Source of the DNA: Prinsepia uniflora
Lineage: Eukaryota > Streptophyta > Magnoliopsida > Rosales > Rosaceae
Length of the DNA: 64,000 nucleotides
NCBI GenBank assembly: GCA_032719365.1
Contig: CM064863.1
Coordinates: forward strand, 21,275,137 to 21,339,136
Direction: 5' to 3'
The notes below the pieces were generated by a model, which saw only the letters and a program-made list of their open reading frames with translations, searched no databases and had not been told where the DNA came from. Positions within the stretch are counted from its first letter, which is position 1. Each line of letters begins with the position of its first letter. This document shows positions 12,526 to 24,803 of this stretch, one piece after another. Both the position numbers and the translations under genes were made by a program.

Positions 12526-13850
12526 ATGGTATGTGAGTGGACTTTGCTTTCTAACCCTTGAGGCATGCATATATGTTTTTATATGTTTTTTATACTTGAT
12601 TCTATGACTTGATTTATGATTGTGATGGTTTACGGTTTCGCACGTTTTTTGAGGAAAATTACGAAATTTCACGTTTTACGAGATTTCGATGGCTATTGTG
12701 ATTTGAACCTGGTGTTAATGATTTGATATCGGGATTTGAATTAAGTTTTGATTTCAAAGAAATTAAAGGAATTTGAAAAGTGTTTTCGGGCTTGAAACCC
12801 AGTTCAGAAAAGTGGTTTTGAGAAACGTGATTTCGGGTTTGTGAATCGGAATTCCGGATGACGATTCGGGATTCCATTCGGGACTTGAAAGTGGATTCCG
12901 GGTTTGGGTTCGGAATGGTTATTCCGGATGCCGGCTTACGGAATGATGGTTTCGGACTCGGATCTGGAAAGGAGATGGATATGAGTTCTGGGTTTGGATT
13001 CGGAATCCTGATGAGATTGCGGATTCGGATTCGGAAATGGAAAAAGGTTTTCAAATGGTTTGGATTGGATTTGCTGGATCTGGTTATTGGGTTTAAAGAC
13101 CCAGATTATGTTCGACGGGGGACGGGCCCGGATTGGGTTTAAAGACCCAGATTGAGTTTAAAGACTCGGGAGTTTAAAGACTCGAATATATTGATATTTT
13201 CGCCCGTAGGCCTGTCGAGTTTAAAGACTCGGGAGTTTAAAGACTCAGATTATATTGAGGCCTGGATTGTGTTTAAAGACTAGGGAGTTTAAAGACTCGG
13301 ATAGATCCAGCAGGTTCGATGGATGGAAATGTGGTTCAATATGTTTGGGTTTTCTCTGTGATTGATGATGATGGTTTTCAAGGATGGTTTTCGTTGGTTA
13401 TAATGGTTTTTCGATGGTTTTGGGCTGAGGCCCGGGATTTGAGAAAAAGGAAAATGTGTTTGGTTTTCGTACATGGTTTTATGACAGGAATTTGATATGC
13501 ATGCATTGGCTTTTGAAACGGAGGGTATAAATGTATTTTTTTATGATACGTTTTTAAACTTATTCTTTATTTTTGTCCACTCACAGTCTTTTCGTGTTTT
13601 CGATACCCTCCAGGTTGTTACGGCGCGGGCTGTCGATCGAAAGAGATGGAGACATCATACGCACGATCCACAGTAGATTCGGCACACTCTGGGAAGTCCG
13701 GAAGTTTCAGTACGGTTGGTTCGAGAATCCCTTGTCTGACTTACGTGTCATATGGAGGTTGGACGTCAGTTTACCCTTCTTGTCATGCATAAGTTAGACG
13801 GCATCTGGATTTAGCCCTTAATCCCGGGGGATTAGGGGTGGGTCCTGACA
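12526..13850 (+). repeat. Family A LTR, 3' portion (resumes after family B)
   Basis: This matches the second family A LTR from about 16597 to about 17180, then continues to its own end at GGTGGGTCCTGACA. It carries eight TTTAAAGA stem motifs (13090-13305) and a pyrimidine-rich block before a conserved TTGTCCACTCACA. It is followed directly by a tRNA-iMet primer-binding site, so it acts as the left LTR of the internal domain to its right. Confidence 0.85.
13090..13305 (+). repeat. TTTAAAGA stem-motif array in family A LTR
   Basis: Eight copies of a 14-base motif of the form GGGTTTAAAGACCC or GAGTTTAAAGACTC stand at irregular spacing. Each is a 4-base inverted repeat around TTTAAAG. The same array occurs at the equivalent place in the LTRs at 24107-24310, 33050-33260, 36280-36500 and 41094-41245. 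Confidence 0.9.
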
Positions 13851-14950
13851 ATTTGGTATCAGAGCCAAGTTTCGGGTGTACTGCGCGAGGTTTGGTTCCC
13901 GGAGTCGTTGGTTCATCGATTTGGGTGGTGTGATGCTACTGTGTATGTGATGTCTCGACGCGGAACAGCCCGTCAGCAACCTGGATGAGATAGTGGTAGT
14001 ACGATCATTGTGGTTAGTCGTAGTGCTTGTTCGTGTTAGAAAGCTAGTCGCTCGATACGCAGTGCGCGATTTGGCGTATGTCTGCCTAGGGCCGGAGTTT
14101 CTAGCATATTTGACATTGGATGCTCGGTGGTTGGACCATAGGGTCGGATGTATGCCAGCGGGTTTAACCTGGATGGTAGTCGGGGAGCTACAGTTGAGTA
14201 GGTTGGTCGGCCTGAGGGGCCTGAGAATAGCTTGTTGCATTAGTCCGATATGTAGGCCAAGGAGGCCGGTTGACGGTGGCCGGTTGGGCCAGATGGTGAT
14301 TGGATGTGAGGAACCCCAGAGGAAATGGTTAGGTGAAAACCGTGAGTCGGGGTTGTGGTAAATAGTCGTGTGGCTTGGGCCGACTTACGGCTAGCCGAGG
14401 TTGTGCTGCTAGAGGTCGCCGAGGTTGTACTAAGTTGGGGTAAGGTCGGATGACTTGTGTTGTCCTAGTTAAGGACTATGGTGTGTTCCGCTGAAGGAGG
14501 ACGGAAGGAATTGGAAAGAAGTGACTATAACTGATCGATATGAGGCTATTGAAGAGAACCCACAATCTAGGAGTGCCTTTAGGACTTTGTTGATTTATTC
14601 CGACAGGGTGGTCGGAGCAGTTGAAGGACTTGAAGGTGAAGTAGTGAGTTGGGTAGTGGTTAAGTTACCAAGAGACCGGGAGTCTAGGGAGGACTTTGAG
14701 TTGGTTTCCAGAAGGTGTAGGTGGTTGTACGTGAGGATGTACTCTATGAACTCTGTTGGGTACTTTAAACTCTTTGTTTTTTTTTTCGTACGTATAGTTT
14801 CCCTTGTGTACATACCCAAGGTGGAGATGATAGGTTGGGAACTGTCAAGCGCAGTTTGTTTGGTGAGAGTTGACCACCGTATAGGAGACCCCAGGTGTGA
14901 GGTACGAGCTGTTGAATTTCGAGGACGAATTTCTTTTAAGGAGGGTAGAT
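13851..14950 (+). mobile_element. Family A internal domain (gag relic only)
   Basis: This 1.1-kb domain has a PBS (TGGTATCAGAGC, 13854-13865), a 12-codon gag-like start (ATG at 13950, stop by 13988), non-coding sequence, and a 3' block with TTTCGAGGACGAATTTC and a polypurine tract before 14951. The segment at 14516-14570 is nearly identical to 38361-38410 of the gag-only element, so the two families share the 3' end of their internal domains. With no pol genes it would need enzymes supplied in trans. Confidence 0.8.
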
Positions 14951-17900
14951 TGTAACGACCCGTCCCGGAGTCGGGATTAGCAAAGTGATTAGCAACGAAT
15001 TAGCTGAGTTAATCGGTGTTTAGTTGGTTACTTTGGGACCTTGGGCGTAGAATGACGATTTTGCCCCTAGTTTGGGCAAATTGCTGACTTTTAGTTCGAG
15101 TGGTCAATTGGACATTGACCGATGACCGTGATGTAGTTTGGGACGTCACGAGTCTGTAGACAGGTGGCACGCCCGATTCCGACATCCGAGGAGGAAGTTA
15201 TGATGTTCGGAAGGTTGAGGGCATTACCGTAATTTGGTTAAAATAAGGGAAAAAGTTGACTTTTCACACGACATGGTTTTTACACGTAGACCGAGGACCG
15301 TTAGGTAGATCTTGTCGTCCTGAGTTCAACAACAGGCGGTATGCTTTCAACGAACGTCGAACAACGAAGGGTAAAATGGTAATTTTGATTAATAAGGGCT
15401 TTTTGGGCTTTTTGTGCCTTGGGAATTGGGCCAATCTGATAAGGCAAAGTGTACAGGAAGGATTGGATATTTTTGAGTTTGGGACCACACTGCTTTGACA
15501 CGTGGGGGTTATCTAGTGGGTTCTACAAGGTTTCACGGGTAAATTAATTTGGGCTGTGTGTAGTGTAGTCCTGCATTCGAGAGAAAACAGAGTGAGGTTT
15601 GAGGGGGAAATTGATCGGGTTCTGGGTGAGTGTGTGAGTGCTTGAGGGTGTGAGTGTGATCAGGGGAAGGCTGAGAGGGCAAGGAAGGGGGTGAGAGGAA
15701 TTGAGAAGTCGAGTGAGTGTGTGAGGAGGTTGTGAGTTTCTCAGGAAAACAAGGAGGGAGTTTGGTGGGGTGCTGCCGTGTTTTGATCAAAACGGTCAAG
15801 TGGTGGTGTTCAGAGGACGGAGGAGGACCTGAGGAGTTGAGTGGACACCTAGGGACACGGTGGTGAGCGGCAGGTGAGGTAATTTCAATTTCCTCTGTTT
15901 TTTCGTTTTGTTTCAATTTGAAAGTCGTGGCTTTTGGGGCTGAGTCGAGATGTCTGGTGAGTTCTAGTGAGTTTAGTTGGTCCCTAGGAACCTCTAGGAT
16001 TTGAAACCGTGACGGGGGATTGCACAGTTGGCTGGTAGCTTGAACAGGGTTTTGACGGGTTTTAGTTCGACTTTGAGGGAGGTGGTTTAGAGGTCGTGTC
16101 GTCGTGTTTGGTGGAAGGGAATAGATTATTAGGAAGGGGACGAAGCTACGGGTGGAAAAAAGGATGAAACTAGTGGAGGAAGGACGGAGAACCGGGAACG
16201 CCGGTTCAGACCAGTCGACCCATCGAAGAAGACGATGAACAGTGATTGTGTGCAGGCGCATGAGGCCCACGCGCAGCAACTTTGGGCAGCACGTGGGGGC
16301 GCGTGGGGAGGATTCCGGCGAACCTTCTAACGTAGCTTTTGGTCTAGTCTTTGTAACGAGTCTTTTGAGATAGGTTTCGGGATGATCAGACGTTGTTTCG
16401 GGATAGTTCTACGAGGTTGAAGGTTTAGGGTCCCGGTTAATTACATTTAAAGTTCGGGAAAATTGGGGAAAATTAGGAGAAGCTTAGTTAAAGTGTTAGT
16501 AACCTCGTTATGGGCTTTGGACAGGTTCGGGAATGCCGAGGATAGCGGAATGGGCGGGGACGGCGTAAGTGCGCCCGTATCGAGGCGACTTCGGAATGGT
16601 CTGTGAGTGGACTTTGCTTTCTAACTCTTGATGCATGCATACATGTTTTTATATGTTTTCTATACTTGATTCTATGACTTGATTGATGATTGTGATGGTT
16701 TACGGTTTTGCACGTTTTTCGAGGAAATTTACGGAATTTCACGTTTTACGAGATTTCGATGGCTATTGTGATTTGAACTTGGTGTTAATGATTTGATATC
16801 GGGATTTGAAATAAGTTTTGATTTCAAAGAAATTAAAGGAATTTGAAAAGTGTTTTCGGGCTTGAAGCCCAGTTCAGAAAAGTGGTTTTGAGAAACGTGA
16901 TTTCGGGTTTGTGAATCGGAATTCCGAATGACGATTCGGGATTCGATTCGGGACTTGAAAGTGGATTCCGAGTTTGGGTTCGAAATGGTTTTTTTCGGAT
17001 GCCGGCTTACAGAATGATTGTTGCGGACTCGGATCTGGAAAGGAGATGGATATGAGTTCTGGGTTTGGATTCGGAATCCTGATGAGATTGCGGATTCGAA
17101 TTCGGAAATTGAAAAAGGTTTTCAAATGGTTTGGATTGGATTTGTTGGATCTGGTTATTGGGTTTAAAGACCCGGATTATGTTTGACGATTTTTGGTGAT
17201 TTTATATTTAATTATTATTTTATTGCACATTTTACGAGATTTTTCGTAAATTACGTTTTTGAATTCCTTTTCGATTGTGGTTTGAATTGAGTGTGGTTTA
17301 TGACATGAGATATTGTGATATTGGATTTTTGGTGATTTTCATATGATCTCTGGATGGTTTTTCGGCCGTATTTTGATTGCACGTTTTATGGAGGTGTGAT
17401 TGAATCGTGTTTTTTGTTTAGGCCCGAGGTTCTGATTGTGGATTTGACTTGTGTTTTTGAAATGTGATATGACTATGTGTTTCTCGGTATTTGTGGTATG
17501 TGAACTATTGTGATGACTGTGATGATTGTGAATATACCTCCTCGAGGTGCCTATTGGTTAGTAGTCACAGAAGTTGAGTTGGGAGCTCTAGATCCTAAGA
17601 CTAGGTTGGTGTTGACTTGGACGTTGTGCCGAGCTCCAGATCCCGAGTCACTTCTCACTCAGATGTTGAGCTGGGTTCCGGATCCTGAGTGAGTGTGTGA
17701 GGTCCACACTCAAACGTCGAGTTGGGCTCCAGATCCCAAGTGGTGTGCCTACTGGTAGTGCAGTGGATGCAATGACTAATGTTGTGCATTGAGGATGGGT
17801 TGTACGTGGATTGGTTGTGTATGACTGTTGTGATAGTTTCGTGTTGGTATTATGGTGGTTTGCATACTTATTAAAGTCATGATTATTGATATTTGTTGCA

Positions 17901-18248
17901 TTATTGCCAGTTTACATGTTTTTCAAGGTCATGGACTATATTCTTTATTCAGAATTTAAACGGGTTTTATATGCATGCATAGTTTTAGAAAATGGGGGGT
18001 AAAATGTTATGTTTCGAACTATGTTTTTAAGCTTTTTATTTTTATCCACTCAAACGGTTTTTGTAACCCTCTAGGGCCGTGACACGAAGTTTGGGGCTAG
18101 ACGAGAGGCGAGGTCATGACTAGTAAGAGCGTATGAATATCTCTTGTCTGACAAGCCTGAGGGTAATTTCTATATTCTAAGTTGTTTGTCATACGGGAGC
18201 AGAGCTTGGGCATGATTTACGAGTTTTCTCCCGGGACGGGTCCTGTCA
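14951..18248 (+). repeat. Family A LTR, right copy, with divergent 3' half
   Basis: The 3,298-base LTR runs from TGTAACGACCCGTCCC to GGGTCCTGTCA. It follows the left LTR closely to about 17185. From there it departs: the TTTAAAGA array is missing after its first motif and is replaced by AT-rich sequence, then by four loose copies of a GAGTTGGGCTCCAGATCC-like unit (17570-17740). It also ends TGTCA where the left copy ends TGACA. This suggests recombination between related LTRs. Confidence 0.8.
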
Positions 18249-19629
18249 ATTTGACTTCTTACTTATATATTACTTATTTTGTCCTAGTTGTAACATGCAT
18301 TTTCATGTAATACATAAGGTGGTCTAAGTAGTATGGTCTACTGCAAGCAATAAATACTTGTTGCTGCAAGCAATTACATTTTTTTCATTCATAGCTCTGA
18401 ATAATTTCATAAGAATTCATCCCAAAGCCCCTTAATGGTTTGGAAAAAACTCAACATCTAAGGAATAAACCGATATGCCCTCGATCATATACAAATGTCC
18501 AACCCCACATATACAAAGAAAGAAACTAAAATAATACCTTTGCAGAACTTGACCAAGGTTTTGCAGAACAAAAACGACTATTACAAATCATTATTGATTC
18601 ATCTAAAATAAAAAACATTGACCCTATGTACAAGAAATACATAGGCAAATGAATCGAGGGATACTTAACCAATTAAAATCGACCATCTTGTTTCTCATTT
18701 TCTTTCAAATTCCTAGCCGTAAAAAAGTGAATTCCTACAGAATCCACTTATTGTGAAGCCAAAATTCAGGTAATCAAAGTACGACCATTTTTATACATTT
18801 TCTAATTATTAGCAGATCTTTCACATGTTGGTGCACAATGACGAAAAATGGACAATGGGCATAATGAGAGTACAACTGAAACAAGATGAAGAATTGTATA
18901 AGTACATAAGATGATAATAGGCAATCAATATATAGATTCTACAACATTTAAGTACACAAACTCGGGACAATGTGCAAATACACCAAGTGCAAAAATTAGC
19001 AATCAAATCAAATTTTCTAACAGCTAGTCATGTGACCTTAAACACATACAGCACAGCAACGCATGATTATACCCAAAAAGAAAATTTCAAATATAAACTA
19101 CGCATCTCTAACTTCGCATCTCCAAAACTTCATTTCGAATTCAAAATCAAGTTCAGATTTACTTAAAATACACACATCCGCATCTCCTAATTCTCATATC
19201 GGTCAAGAACATTGCACACACCATATATCCAAAAGTCAAATATCCATCAATATCAACTTCAAACTAGCATTCAAATTTGCCCATAAGAAAATCTAGACAT
19301 TTTACATATTCTGTCTCCAAAATCGCATTTTTTCTATCCAAAACCAATCAATAAGTAGTGTAAATCAAGGTAACATACCATTGAGTCCTGAGAAGCAGAC
19401 ATATCCCGACCAGGAAATTTAAAGTAAGGCATGAAGGTCAAGGCATGCTGGTCGACATCTGGACGATGACGACCAGATGACGAAGCCATTTAAGTTAAAA
19501 ACGACACCTGAGTCAGATGAAACCCAACTAGTGAACATCGATCGCATATCATCCAACGCAAGGATGAGAACAATGATGACCATACAGTACACAATAGCTA
19601 CAATCACCTGATAGAATCGCCTGTTCACT
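18249..19629. other. AT-rich stretch, no gene recognised
   Basis: I see no supported gene here. On the minus strand an ATG at about 19488 opens a short Ser/Arg/Asp-rich frame that could be the beginning of a retroelement gag belonging to the minus-strand LTR-like region on its right, but it is not preserved further on. The remainder (18260-19380) is AT-rich and unassigned. Confidence 0.4.
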
Positions 19630-21139
19630 CCAAACCCGAGAGTGAGTGTTAAAGCATTATCTGAGTCTCTCGAAGTACGTGCACGCTAAAGGTACCTAAG
19701 GGATTTAAAACACAAGGGTGAGTGGACCCATATGCTATTTCAGTGTAAAACCACAGTTTAACAAAACATACTTTAACCCTTCATTTTTATTTAAAAATTC
19801 CAAAACAACTGTAACATACTTGCACGTAATACGAGAAATAAAAATAACGATCATTAAATAATAATTCAACTAATATGCACACATGAGCCATGCAGAAACC
19901 ATAAAGACGTCTCAACGTCAACCCACATCAAATTGCTCATGATTCGCCTCGAGTCTCATACTCGGAACATAAACTGGGTATCTTGTTCACGTACCTCGAC
20001 CACGTGAAGGACTGGGTGATATGCACTGTCACCTCGAGTCCCCTAGAGCTCGAGGACAGAATTGACACCTTTTAACCCATCGTTGACTTAATGGTTGACT
20101 AACAGAGACCACCGTTGACCACCGTAGCCAGAGCTTCGCTGGAGATGGTCACTGGACAGCCGCCAGCGCTACCGTCCATGACAGTCGGATTTTGGATTTT
20201 TCACCGAAAAAATACAAAATCGGACGAGGTCTTCCTTTCTCGTTTCTAACTCCAATTGATTAACATGCAATTAACCAAATAACAACTAATCATCACAAGG
20301 ATTACAAAAATCTAAGTTTGAGTCTTAAAAACTACATATCCTAGTCGTAAGGTCACCAGAAAGCCCACGGGTCTGCATGTCCGGCCACCGTAGCCTGTTC
20401 CAGAAGTTGGTGAGGTTCAACCCACTGTCGAATCATGGTTAACCTTGACAGTAAAATAAGGTTAGGGTCTTCTAAAGGGTGGAAGTTCTCCAAACTAACT
20501 CCTGGGAGAAAATCGTACCTGAGACGTTGCATAAATCCAAATTCCGGCGACTCTATGTCGTCACCTCTATCGCATCGTCAGCCCATAATCGATATGAAAA
20601 CACAATATTAGACTCCTCTCAATATGAGGATTACAATGTACTAGGTTCTAGGGTTCAATTTTACCTTAGAAGTCGTCAAACTGTGTCAAAGTCGGGTCAA
20701 AATCGGGTCGGTATCTCCTCGCTTCAGAAACCACATGCAATCGAATTAGGGAGCCATTCTAAGTTCGATTAAAGCATTGGCTAGGTTAATAGGATCAAAT
20801 CTTACCTGAAAATACCTTAATCTTACCTTAATGTTACTGGGTCTCACTCTCGGTCGTCGTTACTGGCCTGGTCTGTGGGTGTTCCCGTGGAAGTTGGGCA
20901 TCGTCGATGACTTGCGATGCTCGCAAGGTGGTCGTGTGCTTGACCTTGGTGCCAGGGGATTTCTCTTGTTTGTGAACAAGTTGAATTCGAAGGGAAGAAC
21001 ATCGTGAGTTCTTGTCCATGATAGTGGGGTTCAAGGTGGCCATCGTCTCTCATTCAAGACAAAAATGGCATGGTGACGGTAAATCGAGTCTCTCTATGTG
21101 GGTTTGGCAAAGGTCTGTGCGTCTGTGTAGTATGGACAT

Positions 21140-21174
<35 letters not shown>

Positions 21175-21555
21175 AACTCTCTCAGGTTTTCTAGGGAGGA
21201 CAAGATACTTGGGACAATGAGGGAAGTAGTTGGGTCTTGGGCTTTACGAGTCAATGCCAACAAATTTGGTTTGGTGTCATCTTTGGGCCTGCCAGGCTTG
21301 GGTTCAGCCAACCACTATGTCGAAGGTAAGTCTAAGGCCTAATGTTTAGGCTTGGGTTTCAACTAAAAGCCACCAAGGCCTCAATAATATGCAATTTGTG
21401 TTATGGGGTTTGGGCCCCCCGATTCCAACATTCACGAGGCCCGACCCCGCTAATTAATCCAATACCAACCCAAATAGAAATCTGAAGAGTTTAATAAGGG
21501 TAGAAGGGTAAATTTCCAATTCTCAATTTACGTTTTTTTGGTACGGGATGTATCA
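19630..21555 (-). repeat. Old LTR-like region, minus strand (left limit approximate)
   Basis: Read on the minus strand, the region begins TGATACATCCCGTACC (complement of 21540-21555), next to a polypurine and TTTCGAGGACAAAATTCC block. That is the usual 3' internal end plus LTR start of plant Ty3 elements. Farther on it contains the GTCCACTCACCC block (complement of about 19718-19730) seen near the 3' end of the other LTRs here. A (GA)n run lies at 21142-21169. The left end is not defined by a clear PBS, so 19630 is a guess. Confidence 0.5.
21142..21169 (+). repeat. (GA)n microsatellite
   Basis: Fourteen GA dinucleotides stand in a row, inside the minus-strand LTR-like region. Confidence 0.95.
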
Positions 21556-21872
21556 GTGTACCCCACTTAAGGAAATTTTGTCCTCGAAATTTGTTCAAGG
21601 TCGATTAGAATTACAATTCCTTAACGAGAATTCGAGGTTTATTCCGGTACCGACGCTAGTTGAGACTTAGCTTCCTCACGGGGTCCAATGGAATAATGCT
21701 CCACCAAGGGTTTCGTCACAATGAACTTCCTCAAATGATACAAAAAATCAGATGCTTCCTGAATAGTTTTCTTCAATGTCCAGTAAGGATTTGTCAATCA
21801 ACAGTCAGTCTCTACTCGGAAAGCTACTAAACACGCTCATGTAGGTCAATTTTCCCTTCACCAACAAACCAA
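21556..21872 (-). mobile_element. Ty3-like internal 3' end, minus strand, degenerate
   Basis: The complement of 21561-21592 contains a TTTCGAGGACAAAATTCC block and a GGGG polypurine end, matching the internal 3' ends of the other Ty3 elements here. Beyond it the minus strand has stop-interrupted, coding-like sequence that I cannot assign to a domain. This relic is the target into which the Athila/Tat element at 21878 inserted. It appears to continue at 30604-30761, 33842-33944 and 45989 onward. Confidence 0.5.
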
Positions 21873-22180
21873 GTAGGTGATAAACGCTCAAACTACGCAT
21901 TAAATTAAACAGGTAATTCGAGTATTATGCAATTTAAACCCTTTTGTGTAGGCTGTAGTATTGATAAATAAGGATCGTTCTTAACCGGGGAAATTAGGGA
22001 ACATTAATAATATGTTAGTGAGAAAGAATAATGAATAAAATAATAAATTAATAAAATAATTAATAAATTAATTAATTAAAGCATAAATGAATTAATGAAG
22101 TAATGAATAAGAGAATTAATGAATTAATGATTAAAGAATGAAAGAATAAAGAATAAAATGGGGGGTTTGAAAAGATTGTA

Positions 22181-24803
22181 TGTAATGCCCCGAAAGTTCA
22201 AAGAATGTAAAATTGTAAAATAATATATAAAAGACGTTTTTAACCCTTGTAAATAGTATGGTCAAAGTTGACTTTTTAAACGACACGTGTTTTTCCCGTA
22301 ATTCAAGGACCATTAGGAAGATTTCGATTACATGAGTCCGTAGATAGGCGCACGCTGAAAACGGATTCGGATGAAGGAGTTATGGTTTCTAGGATGAGGA
22401 AGGGCATTTTGGTAATTAACGAAGTGAAGGAAGGGTAAAAGAGTAATTGGACGGTGAAATCAATATTACTGTAGCCGTTTAATTAAGTATTATTGTTTAG
22501 TCATGTAATTGATTACGTGAGATACTTGCTAGCCGTTTGAATGGAAACAATTGATGCTGATTAAGTGACAATTGTCACTAAGAAGGGACGAATTTAGTGG
22601 GTCGGTTAAGAGTGAGTGGGTGCACAGGTGTGACCGTGAGAGAAAAAGCTCTGGTTGCCGCCTGAAATCGATCAGTTTTGATTGAACTAATGAACTAAAG
22701 TAATTGAAGTTGTCGTGAGGAATTGAGAGAAGACAAAGACACTGGAGTGATTGAGAGATCAATTGATTGGGAAATTCAGAACACTCAGAGAGAGAAAGAA
22801 GCCAGAATCGTGAAAACTGGAAATTGGAGGAAAAATTCAAAGTTTTGAATTGTAAGTCTAGAGGAGCCAAACAAAATAAACAGCTTTCTGGAATCATTTC
22901 GAGTCTAACCATATAAAAATTGAAGGCAATTGATCGTGTTTCGAACAAGAACCGATGTTCCAATTTTCTGGAAAAAGTCGAGATTGAGTACGACTACCTA
23001 CAGGTAAGGATTGGGTGCAATTGATTATGGTAGAACATTCATTTCAGTCTTAGGATGCTTCTGTATCAATTAATTTGAAAACTAAGTCGAATTGATAGAG
23101 ATTAGAAGTTTGAAAACCATTTGAATGTTCATTCCGAAGTCCATGGATTAAGAGCTTGATTAGTGTAACTAATGATAGAGAACTTAAATTAAGATAGCAT
23201 ATATGAATTTCGGTGGAATAATTGAAAGAATTAAGCTGGAATTGAAGGAGATTGAAATGGGTCGTGTCGCGGGTTCGTGACCCGTTTAGCAGGAAAATGG
23301 GTATAGACGATGACATTGTAGCTTACTGTGCAGGGTGCGTGGCTTTCACGCACAACCCCTTTGGGCGGCGTGTGAGGGCGCGTGAGGCTATATTTCCGGT
23401 CAACGTCAACATGTGATTTTCTCCTGTCATTGTAACGAACATTTTGAGACAATTTTCGAGTCAATCAGACGTCGTTTCAGGATAGTTTTGAGTGTTCGAA
23501 CGTTAGGATTTTAATTAAATTACGTTGAAAAATCCCGAAAAATTGGGGAAATTAATGTAAGTTTGATGGAAGTAATTGTGACCAGAAATTATGATCTTTG
23601 ACAGGCCAAAACATTCCTGAGGAGTCCGGGGAGTGTGCAGGACACGAGTGACGCGTTTGGACTTCGTGAGTGGACTTTTGTTTTCTAATCGAGCATGCAT
23701 AACTGTTTTTACTCACTCGTTTTATATTGCTATATATGATTTCATGTTTATGGTTATGACATTCTTGCTTTACGTGTTGGCACGCTTTTCGATGTGATTT
23801 ATCACATTTTTACTGACATTCTTGCTTTACGTGTTGGCACGCTTTTCGATGTGATTTATCACATTTTTACGTATTTCGAGATATTGGTTTCTCCTATGCT
23901 TTGATGATGGTTTGATAGACGGTTTAATATGATTTATGTGTATTACGTTTTAATGATGTTTTGATTATGATTTATGAATATGATTTGGAAGCTGAACGTG
24001 AAATTCGAACATGAGTCCTATTTTGATAAAATGTGATTTCGGATTAGTTTTGAAATTTGGTTTATGATGGATTCTGGATTTGCTATGAACTTACACATGG
24101 TTTTGGGTTTAAAGATCCGGATATGGCTGGATCTGGTTTTGGGTTTAAAGACCTGGTTATTGATGTGACGGGGGAGGGCCCTTGATTGATATGTTTTGAG
24201 TTTAAAGATTCAGTTACTGTGACATCCCCCGAGACCTATTGATTGTGTTTTGAGTTTAAAGACTCGTTGATATCCCGGGAAGGCCTGATATATGAGTTTA
24301 AAGACTCGGATAGATCCAGCATGTTTGATTTATTGATGTTGCATTTGGTTTTATATGATTTTATGACTATCTTCGATAACGGTTTTTATACAGTTCATGT
24401 AATTGTTTTCAGATACTTAGTTATGCATGCGTGTTTGAAAACGGAGGGTGAACTCTGATTTCATTAAAACTGTTTTCTATAACTATTTATTTTTAGTCCA
24501 CTCAAACTTTTATGTTTTACTACCCTCCAGGTCGTGGTGCGAATTTGGGGGCTAACGCTGAGGCAGAGGCATAAAGTTTTTCCCGTTACGTGTATAGTTA
24601 GCTCACAAAGTAGGGTTTTATGCCTATCTTGTACAGTTAACTATGCTCTGTGATACTGTTGACGTGATGTATCGTACGATCTCCCTGGTCTGACAATGTA
24701 TGTGATGTAATTACTATGATTATTTTGGTCTATGTGTTCGATTGTCAGACGGGAGCAGGATGCTTCCTGATTATCGAGTTGGTACTCGGGGTGGGTCCTG
24801 ACA
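22181..24803 (+). repeat. Solo LTR nested in the Athila/Tat LTR
   Basis: The sequence runs from TGTAATGCCCCG to GGTGGGTCCTGACA with no internal domain or partner LTR. It has the common LTR plan, including the GTGAGTGGAC block, five TTTAAAGA stem motifs (24107-24310), CCACTCA and a final pyrimidine/GGGTCC block. The flanks are TTGTA (22176-22180) and TTCTA (24804-24808), a 5-bp target repeat with one mismatch, which suggests an older insertion. A 64-base direct duplication lies at about 23757-23880. Confidence 0.8.
23757..23880 (+). repeat. Short tandem duplication (about 62-64 bases)
   Basis: The segment with TTCTTGCTTTACGTGTTGGC and TTTTCGATGTGATTTATCAC occurs twice in a row with no differences seen. 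Confidence 0.9.

Noticed and set aside
13090..13305. CRISPR-like array of repeated short units
   Set aside because: Units are 14-16 bases with irregular, partly repeated spacers, placed inside LTRs of a plant genome. No CRISPR-associated genes are present.
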